From Campylobacterales bacterium (lineage in GTDB: Bacteria > Campylobacterota > Campylobacteria > Campylobacterales > QNZT01): DNA of 5,007 nt. The translations under genes were made by a program, and so were the position numbers. The stretch lies in NCBI GenBank assembly GCA_015489185.1, contig WGAE01000209.1:1-5007 (forward strand), in the 5' to 3' direction. The notes below the pieces were generated by a model. That model made no database searches. It was not told the DNA's origin and was given only the letters and a program-made list of their open reading frames with translations. Below, in pieces: positions 1 to 5,007 of this stretch (position 1 is its first letter; every line of letters begins with the position of its first letter).

Positions 1-1164
1 ACAGGTCTTTTTAGGTTTGATATAAACCTCATAGATCAGCCCTAATCTTTTGTCTGCAATCGCATTCGGAGCAATTTTCGTCACATTTCCGTCAATCAAG
101 CCGTATTTTTGAAAATTGAATGTATCGATTTTGATCGCAACCGGCATTCCCACTTTCAGAAAACCGATATCTTTGTTCATCACTTTCGCTTTTAACTGAA
201 TCGGCGCATTTTTAGGTACAATCGTCATCAGAGCCTGTGCGGAACGCACAACCGCACCGATCGTCGTGATCCCCACTTTGGCGACAATACCGTCTACCGG
301 TGATGTGATAACCTGCTTTTTACGTTTAAACTCGATCGTTTCAATCTGTGATCGAAGCGTTACAATCTCTTTCTCTTTCTTTGTCAATTCCGCATAATAT
401 TTGTTCTGAAAACCTTCCAGCAAGAGGCTCTTTTTCATTTTGGTTTCATGAAGCTGTTCTTTATATTTTTGGATTTCATGTTCCAGTCTGTCAATTTCAA
501 TTTTCAGAGCCATATTCTTCTTTTTCAAATCATAATATTGGTTTTTTGCAATCAAATCCAATACTTTCTCAAGTCTGCGCTGTTCTCGCATCCCCAGTCT
601 GTAGAGCTCTTCATTACGCGCTTTTTCAAGCTGTGACATTTGGATCTGCTCTTCAATCTGTTTGATCTGCTGTGCAATCTGCTTCAACTGTTCATCGATC
701 AGTCGTTTTTCCGCTTCATAGGTACCTCGTACCATCACGGCAATATCCGGATCGATCTTTTCAGGCATTTGAAAAGGTTTATTTTCCAGCAGTGAACGCA
801 GCTTCGCCACTTCCAGTTTTAAAAGGGTCAGTGTCTTTTTTTTCGCTTCCAGATTCGTATCTTCTACAGTCGGATCGATCTCGATCAATGCCTGCCCTTT
901 ATGTACAAAGTCACCCTCTTTGACATAAATCTTTCGCACTGAACCGGGTGAAAGTGACTGCACGACTTTCACATCACCAACAGGCATTACTTGGGCCTTC
1001 GCACTGACGACAACATCGGTTTTGCCCATAATCAGCCACGCAAGTGCCAATGCCATAAAGATCAAAATCGACCACAGGATCTTTCTGCCCAGCGGACTGA
1101 CCGGTCGCTCTTCAATTTCGACCAGATGCGGTTTGAATTTGTTTTTATCGTCCGTTCTCTTCAT
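1..1164 (-). CDS. HlyD-family type I secretion periplasmic adaptor (membrane fusion protein), C-terminus cut by window edge
   Basis: This is the periplasmic adaptor that links the inner-membrane ABC exporter to the TolC-type channel. The frame is open from ATG at 1164 to position 1, giving 388 codons without a stop. E. coli HlyD has 478 residues, so the end of the C-terminal beta domain is probably missing. Residues 1-28 are a short cytoplasmic tail (LVEIEERPVSPLGR, typical of the family), and 29-46 form a single membrane helix. The first half of the lipoyl/barrel-sandwich domain is at about 65-98 (SPGSVRKIYVKEGDFVHKGQ). A long charged coiled-coil hairpin follows at about 99-287, then the second lipoyl half (SPVDG at 288-292, TIVP at 314-317). 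The family signature NKDIGFLKVG is at 330-339, followed by KYGLIDG at 353-359. The ATG directly abuts the TAA of the ABC gene (TAAATG) and has an AGGAG six bases upstream, so translation is probably coupled. A bacterial N-glycosylation site, DGNVT, lies at 358-362. Family assignment is firm; the exported substrate is unknown. Confidence 0.95.
   Translation of the reverse strand, partial: MKRTDDKNKFKPHLVEIEERPVSPLGRKILWSILIFMALALAWLIMGKTDVVVSAKAQVMPVGDVKVVQSLSPGSVRKIYVKEGDFVHKGQALIEIDPTVEDTNLEAKKKTLTLLKLEVAKLRSLLENKPFQMPEKIDPDIAVMVRGTYEAEKRLIDEQLKQIAQQIKQIEEQIQMSQLEKARNEELYRLGMREQRRLEKVLDLIAKNQYYDLKKKNMALKIEIDRLEHEIQKYKEQLHETKMKKSLLLEGFQNKYYAELTKKEKEIVTLRSQIETIEFKRKKQVITSPVDGIVAKVGITTIGAVVRSAQALMTIVPKNAPIQLKAKVMNKDIGFLKVGMPVAIKIDTFNFQKYGLIDGNVTKIAPNAIADKRLGLIYEVYIKPKKTC
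79..93 (-). other. Single bacterial N-glycosylation sequon DGNVT in the HlyD-family adaptor
   Basis: Residues 358-362 of the adaptor read D-G-N-V-T. They lie in the periplasmic beta domain just after the conserved KYGLIDG segment. The D-G pair belongs to a conserved family motif (commonly IDGKV), so only the Asn and Thr need explaining and chance is quite possible. Confidence 0.4.
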
Positions 1165-3270
1165 TTACGACTCCTGCTGGGTATAGAGATGGTGATAATA
1201 CCCTTTTCGTTTCATCAACTCTTCATGTGTACCTGCTTCCACAATCTGTCCTTTATCCATCGCGATGATCACATCGCAATCTTTTACGGTAGAGAGGCGG
1301 TGCGCAATGATAATTGTCGTTCGTCCTTTCTTGATATTCGCCAGATTCGCATTGATAATGCGTTCAGATTCATAATCGAGTGCGGAAGTTGCTTCATCGA
1401 AGATCAAAATTCTTGGATTGGTCAACAATGCCCTTGCTATCGCCACCCTCTGTCTCTGGCCTCCGGAGAGCGTCGTACCGCGTTCACCTACCTGTGTATC
1501 GTACCCCTCCGGCAACTCGGAGATAAAAGCATCCGCTCCCGAAATGCGTGCCGCAGCGATAATCTGATCCATCGTCGCATCGGGTCTTGCCATCGCGATA
1601 TTTTCTTTGATCGTACCTCTAAACAGGAAGTTTTCCTGTAACACAACTCCAATCAAACCGCGATACCATTTTGGATTAAAATGACGAATATCTACACCGT
1701 CAACAAACACGGCACCTTCTGTCGGAAGATAGAGACGCTGTAATATCTTAGTAATGGTACTTTTACCACTACCACTGCGCCCGATAATCCCTACACTCAT
1801 ACCGGCCTGTATCGAGAAAGAAAGGTCTTTGAGCACCATCGTCCCGCCGGGTTTATAGGAAAAGCTTACTTTATCAAACTTGATATGCCCCCTGATACCA
1901 TTAAGTGTAATCGCCTTTTCATCCGTCTGTTCCGTCGGCGTATTTAAAATATCTCCAAGTCGGTCGACAGATAACAACGTCTGTTGAAACTCGTTCCAAA
2001 GATTTACAAGTCTGAGAATCGGTCCGGTAAACTGGCTTGCAAACATTTGAAATGCAATCAACTGACCGACCGATAAATCCCCGGCAATGACCATCATCAC
2101 CCCGAAGTAAAGAATCGAGATCGTCATCAGTTTTTGCAGCATCCCCGTCAAACCGCCGAGCACAAATCCGAAATTGCTCAGTTTAAATCCCGCACTGATG
2201 TAATCTGCCAGTTTATCTTCCCAGCGTTTTTGCATCGCGCCTTCGAGCGCCAGTGATTTCACCGTTTCTACACCGGTTACCGACTCAACCAGAAATGCGT
2301 TCTGTTCCGCACCCATGTTGAACTTCTCATCGAGTCTTCTTCGGAAATTCGGTGTTGCAAAAAAGTAGATCACCGCCATCGTGATCACAAAACTCAGCGC
2401 AATCAGCGTCAACTTAATGCTATACAAAAACATCACCACCAAAAAGACAAAACTGAACAAGACATCCAAAAGCACCGTTACCGACTTGTTCGCGATAAAA
2501 CTGCGTATCTGTTCAAGTTCCCGCACCCTGGCAATGATATTACCCACCTGACGCACGACAAAATACCCAAACGGCAATGCCATCAGATGGTTGTAGAGTT
2601 TGGATCCCAGTTTGGCATCGATTTTCGAGGTCGTATGGACAAAGACATAGTTACGCATCAAGTTCAATAAGAACTCAAATACTGTTACAACTAAAAAGGC
2701 GATCGCAAGAACATCCAAAGTGGACATCGAATGATGCACCAGGACTTTGTCAAGAATGACCTGTGTAAAGAGCGGTGTCACCAGACCGAAAAGCTGAATG
2801 ACAAACGATGCAAGCAATACCTCTACCACGATACGTTTATAACGCATCATTTCATGTAAAAACCAACCGAACCCAAACTTGATCTTATCGGTAAAGACGC
2901 GATGTTTGACCACAAGACTCTTACCGCTAAACTCCTTGTTGAAATCCGTAAAGGTATAGACAACCGGTTTTTTCTGATGCGGATCATAAACGAGTAACTC
3001 CCGTTTTTCACTGTTTCCGTTAAGTATGGCGCGATACTCGCCGTTATCCATCAAACAAATAATCGGCATCGGATAGTTGTCGACCAGTTTGGCAAGCGGC
3101 AACTCTTTGATCGCGACACGAAATCCCTGACGTTTAGCGATACGCCCAAGTTCATGAATTGAAATCTCTTTGCCGTCTTCGAGTGCGTACTCTTTACTGA
3201 TACCCCTGGTATCGATATTGATGTGATTCAAACTTCCCGCAATTTCCAACGCAATCAGTGACGTATGCAT
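1165..3270 (-). CDS. HlyB/LapB-type type I secretion ABC transporter (permease-ATPase) with degenerate C39-like domain
   Basis: This is the inner-membrane exporter that recognises the substrate and powers secretion by ATP hydrolysis. It has 701 residues, close to E. coli HlyB (707), and resembles it throughout. Residues 1-125 are a C39 peptidase-like domain. Aligned by eye to HlyB, the catalytic Cys position is Thr3 and the His position is Tyr79; only Asp96 remains. It should therefore bind substrate rather than cut it. The membrane domain spans about 143-420, with hydrophobic helices near 146-168, 183-206, 264-284, 286-306 and a pair within 366-397. The conserved LVTPLFTQVILDKVLVH lies at 163-179. 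The ATPase domain is at 459-701: A-loop Tyr472, Walker A GRSGSGKST 497-505, Q-loop Gln545, signature LSGGQ 601-605, Walker B ILIFDE 621-626 with Glu626, D-loop SALD 629-632, H-loop His657. All catalytic residues are present. The ATG at 3270 follows a purine-rich ribosome binding site, 11 bp after the TolC-like gene's stop. It probably works as a dimer with its two neighbours. A C-terminal-signal substrate (RTX protein or adhesin) is inferred, not seen. Confidence 0.97.
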   Translation of the reverse strand: MHTSLIALEIAGSLNHINIDTRGISKEYALEDGKEISIHELGRIAKRQGFRVAIKELPLAKLVDNYPMPIICLMDNGEYRAILNGNSEKRELLVYDPHQKKPVVYTFTDFNKEFSGKSLVVKHRVFTDKIKFGFGWFLHEMMRYKRIVVEVLLASFVIQLFGLVTPLFTQVILDKVLVHHSMSTLDVLAIAFLVVTVFEFLLNLMRNYVFVHTTSKIDAKLGSKLYNHLMALPFGYFVVRQVGNIIARVRELEQIRSFIANKSVTVLLDVLFSFVFLVVMFLYSIKLTLIALSFVITMAVIYFFATPNFRRRLDEKFNMGAEQNAFLVESVTGVETVKSLALEGAMQKRWEDKLADYISAGFKLSNFGFVLGGLTGMLQKLMTISILYFGVMMVIAGDLSVGQLIAFQMFASQFTGPILRLVNLWNEFQQTLLSVDRLGDILNTPTEQTDEKAITLNGIRGHIKFDKVSFSYKPGGTMVLKDLSFSIQAGMSVGIIGRSGSGKSTITKILQRLYLPTEGAVFVDGVDIRHFNPKWYRGLIGVVLQENFLFRGTIKENIAMARPDATMDQIIAAARISGADAFISELPEGYDTQVGERGTTLSGGQRQRVAIARALLTNPRILIFDEATSALDYESERIINANLANIKKGRTTIIIAHRLSTVKDCDVIIAMDKGQIVEAGTHEELMKRKGYYHHLYTQQES
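1171..1175 (-). promoter_or_regulatory. Ribosome binding site of the HlyD-family gene
   Basis: AGGAG on the minus strand sits six bases before the ATG at 1164, inside the last codons of the ABC gene. It fixes the adaptor start at the ATG that directly follows the ABC stop (TAAATG) and suggests translational coupling of exporter and adaptor. Confidence 0.8.
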
Positions 3271-3280
3271 TCCCTCTTCC
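3271..3280 (-). promoter_or_regulatory. Ribosome binding site of the ABC transporter gene
   Basis: On the minus strand the ten bases before the ATG at 3270 are GGAAGAGGGA, a pure purine run offering GGAAG or GAGG as a Shine-Dalgarno pairing. It fills almost the whole 11-bp gap after the TolC-like stop codon. This supports the ATG at 3270 as the start and leaves no room for a separate promoter or terminator. Confidence 0.7.
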
Positions 3281-3281
3281 T

Positions 3282-5007
3282 TTATCGTATTAGCTCACCG
3301 GCTACGGTTTGGTAGACTTTTTCAAGTACGCTTAGCTTGAAATCGAGTTGACTTTGTAGTTTACTCAACTCCAGATAGTCCAGTTGCAAAGCGTCAGTCA
3401 GACCCACTCGCTGCAAACGGGACATAATCTCCTCTTGTTCACAGGTCTGCGCATAGACTTCACTTTCGACTTTTAGCAATCTGTCAATCGAAGCTTTCAG
3501 CATTTCACGTTGTTCATGTTTTGCTTCAAAATCGATTTTTGCAAGTCGATACTGCTCACTCAGCTTTTTGATTTCATATTTGATTTTATCAATCGTCCGA
3601 TCTGTTTTATGTCCGTTAAAAAGATCCCATTTGACATTGAGCCCAACGTTCCAGCTATTTTTACGCAGACTTTTGATCGCCTCAAAAAGTGCTCTGTCAC
3701 TACCAAGCAACACATAATCCCCCGATGCATAGACAGCAGGAAGATAATCTTTTCGTGCAAGTTCGAGTTCATGATATTTTTTGGCAATCTGCAGTTGCAG
3801 ATATTTCGCCTGCGCACTCTCTTCAAATGTTTTCACCTTGATATTTTTGGGTTCGATCATTGCAAATTTACTTCGATTAGTATCGATAGCGATATTGGCA
3901 AGCTGTTCGATCTGTTTGATCGCATGTAAACGCATAATCTTTTGCTGCGCAATCTCTTTTTCTATATTGATCAATTTCAGTTTATCTTTACTTAGTGCAA
4001 TTTTCGCCACTTGTCCTGCTTCGTACAGGCGCTCCTTTTTTGCTAAAATTCGCTCCTGCACTGCTCTTGCACGCTCTTTGTTTTCGATGATATATTGTGC
4101 CTTCAGTACAGAAATAAAATTGCTCAGAAGTCTTTGAGAAATCTCTTCCGCTTTCAACTCGAGTTCACTTTTAACCAGTTCCACATCTTTTTCACCGATT
4201 TTAACTTTTTCATCGGTGGCACCGAAATGGTAAAGTTCATGGGTAAAATCTGCCGTCAAGGCATCACGGAAGGCTGATGTACTCGGATAAAACTTACCTC
4301 CGACACCGGTTTCAGCTCTGGTAGCGTAGCCGTGATAATATTCGCCGCCGTAACCGATCGAAAGGTTTGGATAATAGGCACTTCGAATAATTTCCAGATT
4401 CTCTTTGGTGATTTTGATATCGTGTTCTTTCATGATAATCGCGGTGGCATTGATCAGTGTCAAATCGAGCAAACGCCAAAAATCAATAGTTGATCTGCTC
4501 AAACTCTGACACAGCGCCTCAGATTTGTCATTGTGGATATATTTGACAATCAAAATCGGTTTAGTGCGATTTGATTCCATCATTTTGATAATATCGGTCA
4601 CATTCCGTTCTGCTGTGACCGTTTGGTTATTGTCGGTTAAGATTCTTTTTACCTTCATTGCTACAGAACGATTGGCATCTTCTGCTTGAACATGTCGCGT
4701 CATATTATGATCTGATGATTTTTGCGTTATGTTTCTGTCCACCGTAGCAACAGACTGTGTTATATTGTTTTCAGTTGATGTAACACAAACGGTAGCGTTT
4801 GCGTCTGTCACGTTTCGGTCATTCTCGATGGTGACAGTTAGATTGGTTTCATTGTGCTCTGCAACCGTTTCATCGGTACGATTCGCTTCCGCAAGCAAAC
4901 GCATCTGTTTTGCCTGCAGTTGCATTTCATACCAACGTTGCAACGCCGCAATATTACTCGCCTCTGTCAGTGCAACAATACCAAACATGAGGATCAAAAG
5001 ATATCTC
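3282..5007 (-). CDS. TolC-family type I secretion outer-membrane channel with N-terminal array of bacterial N-glycosylation sequons, 5' end cut by window edge
   Basis: This is the outer-membrane exit duct of the secretion system. The first possible start inside the window is a TTG at 4997 (571 residues, used for numbering here), but the frame stays open to the edge with codons Arg-Tyr-Leu ahead of it. The hydrophobic run LLILMFGIVAL is then a signal-peptide core behind an Arg. The true start is very likely just beyond 5007. Cleavage is plausible near TEA-SN (after about residue 13). Residues 14-36 look like an amphipathic helix. Residues 37-145 are Asn/Thr-rich with twelve D/E-X-N-X-S/T sites. 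The first outer-membrane-efflux repeat runs about 168-370 (AYYPNLSIGYGGEYYHGY at 207-224; LYEAGQ at 324-329). The second runs about 393-565 (KDYLPAVYASGDY at 416-428; WDLFNGHKTD at 457-466; RVGLTDALQLDYLEL at 530-544). Classical TolC begins its first repeat right after the signal peptide, so about 150 residues here are extra. The gene lies first of the three in the visible operon. The TolC family call is firm; glycosylation of the extension is inferred from motif only. Confidence 0.93.
   Translation of the reverse strand, partial: RYLLILMFGIVALTEASNIAALQRWYEMQLQAKQMRLLAEANRTDETVAEHNETNLTVTIENDRNVTDANATVCVTSTENNITQSVATVDRNITQKSSDHNMTRHVQAEDANRSVAMKVKRILTDNNQTVTAERNVTDIIKMMESNRTKPILIVKYIHNDKSEALCQSLSRSTIDFWRLLDLTLINATAIIMKEHDIKITKENLEIIRSAYYPNLSIGYGGEYYHGYATRAETGVGGKFYPSTSAFRDALTADFTHELYHFGATDEKVKIGEKDVELVKSELELKAEEISQRLLSNFISVLKAQYIIENKERARAVQERILAKKERLYEAGQVAKIALSKDKLKLINIEKEIAQQKIMRLHAIKQIEQLANIAIDTNRSKFAMIEPKNIKVKTFEESAQAKYLQLQIAKKYHELELARKDYLPAVYASGDYVLLGSDRALFEAIKSLRKNSWNVGLNVKWDLFNGHKTDRTIDKIKYEIKKLSEQYRLAKIDFEAKHEQREMLKASIDRLLKVESEVYAQTCEQEEIMSRLQRVGLTDALQLDYLELSKLQSQLDFKLSVLEKVYQTVAGELIR
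3870..3884 (-). other. Single bacterial N-glycosylation sequon DTNRS in the TolC inter-repeat linker
   Basis: Residues 372-376 of the TolC-like protein (TTG numbering) read D-T-N-R-S, matching the D/E-X-N-X-S/T rule. By family topology the linker between the two repeats lies in the periplasmic equatorial region, where PglB could reach it. The two other Asn-X-Ser/Thr sites in the TolC core (N183, N211) lack an acid at -2. One isolated match could be chance. Confidence 0.45.
4563..4889 (-). other. Array of twelve bacterial N-glycosylation sequons (D/E-X-N-X-S/T) in the TolC-like protein
   Basis: Counting from the TTG at 4997, acceptor asparagines are N39, N49, N52, N62, N67, N78, N89, N98, N109, N124, N132 and N143. 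The motifs are EANRT, EHNET, ETNLT, DRNVT, DANAT, ENNIT, DRNIT, DHNMT, DANRS, DNNQT, ERNVT and ESNRT. Every Asn-X-Ser/Thr in this segment has an acidic residue at -2 and none has proline at X. Eleven end in Thr and one in Ser. Spacings are 10, 3, 10, 5, 11, 11, 9, 11, 15, 8 and 11 residues, so many fall near 9-11. Codons vary freely between sites (AAT or AAC; ACA, ACC, ACG, ACT), so this is a peptide-level pattern, not a recent DNA tandem duplication. PglB of Campylobacterota recognises this motif in the periplasm. That this segment is periplasmic and glycosylated is inference. Confidence 0.85.
4959..5007 (-). other. Signal peptide of the TolC-like protein (partial)
   Basis: The open frame reads RYLLILMFGIVALTEA before SNIAAL. 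An Arg followed by an 11-residue hydrophobic core and a small residue at the end fits a Sec signal peptide whose first residues lie beyond the window. There is no lipobox Cys, so lipidation is not predicted. The exact cleavage site is uncertain: after the Ala of TEA is favoured, one residue later is possible. Confidence 0.75.

Noticed and set aside
348..923. Plus-strand open frames of 62-105 codons
   Set aside because: They are antisense to the coiled-coil region of the adaptor, have no family features, and the sense frame is a clear HlyD protein.
991..1641. 216-codon open frame on the plus strand
   Set aside because: It lies antisense across the start of the adaptor and the strongly conserved ATPase domain of the ABC gene, with no recognisable protein family and a composition rich in Arg, His, Phe and Cys typical of antisense frames.
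2895..3270. Active C39 double-glycine leader peptidase (bacteriocin exporter)
   Set aside because: No Cys or His in the catalytic positions; similarity is to HlyB-type exporters.
3271..3281. Terminator or promoter between the TolC-like and ABC genes
   Set aside because: The gap is only 11 bp, is a purine-rich ribosome binding site and has no room for a hairpin or promoter.
3510..4277. Several plus-strand frames and one minus-strand frame of 60-139 codons
   Set aside because: All overlap the TolC-like repeats in other frames; none has a plausible ribosome binding site or recognisable motif.
4563..4889. Tandem DNA repeat or CRISPR-like array
   Set aside because: The periodicity exists only at peptide level: codons and spacers differ at every unit and the unit length is irregular.
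4563..4889. Eukaryotic-type N-X-S/T clustering or simple low-complexity Asn/Thr drift
   Set aside because: Asn/Thr drift would not place an acidic residue at -2 in all twelve sites, and a signal peptide, TolC repeats and operon context make the gene bacterial.

Overview
The window holds three genes, all on the minus strand, packed head to tail. In transcription order they are a TolC-family outer-membrane channel (5' end beyond position 5007), a HlyB/LapB-type secretion ABC transporter (complete, 3270 to 1165) and a HlyD-family periplasmic adaptor (3' end beyond position 1). Together they are the outer-membrane, inner-membrane and bridging parts of a type I secretion system, which exports a protein from cytoplasm to outside in one step. 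The gaps are 11 bp and 0 bp, each start codon has a purine-rich ribosome binding site, and no promoter or terminator is visible inside the window. This is therefore an internal piece of one operon. The secreted substrate is not in the window. Because the transporter's N-terminal C39-like domain has lost its catalytic Cys and His, the substrate is more likely an RTX-type protein or large adhesin with an uncleaved C-terminal signal than a peptide with a cleaved double-glycine leader.

The standout feature is in the TolC-like gene. Between the signal peptide and the first TolC repeat lies an extension of about 150 residues not found in classical TolC. Its central 109 residues contain twelve Asn-X-Ser/Thr sites, and every one has Asp or Glu at position -2. 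That is the acceptor rule of the bacterial PglB oligosaccharyltransferase (D/E-X-N-X-S/T). The codons differ from site to site, so this is not a simple DNA repeat; it looks like a protein-level array of N-glycosylation sites. Two more matching sites occur, one in the linker between the TolC repeats and one in the periplasmic part of HlyD. The cytosolic and membrane ABC protein has none. I infer a heavily N-glycosylated type I secretion channel.

The organism is most likely a member of Campylobacterota (for example the Sulfurovum/Sulfurimonas type of free-living bacterium). The basis is the PglB-type sequon array, the moderate GC content and the Gram-negative tripartite exporter. This is inference: no taxonomic marker gene is present, and other pglB-bearing groups such as some Desulfobacterota remain possible.

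Layout (+ coordinates): 1-1164 HlyD adaptor, C-terminus missing; 1165-3270 ABC transporter; 3271-3281 short spacer with the ribosome binding site; 3282-5007 TolC-like channel, first residues missing. There is no non-coding stretch longer than 11 bp.
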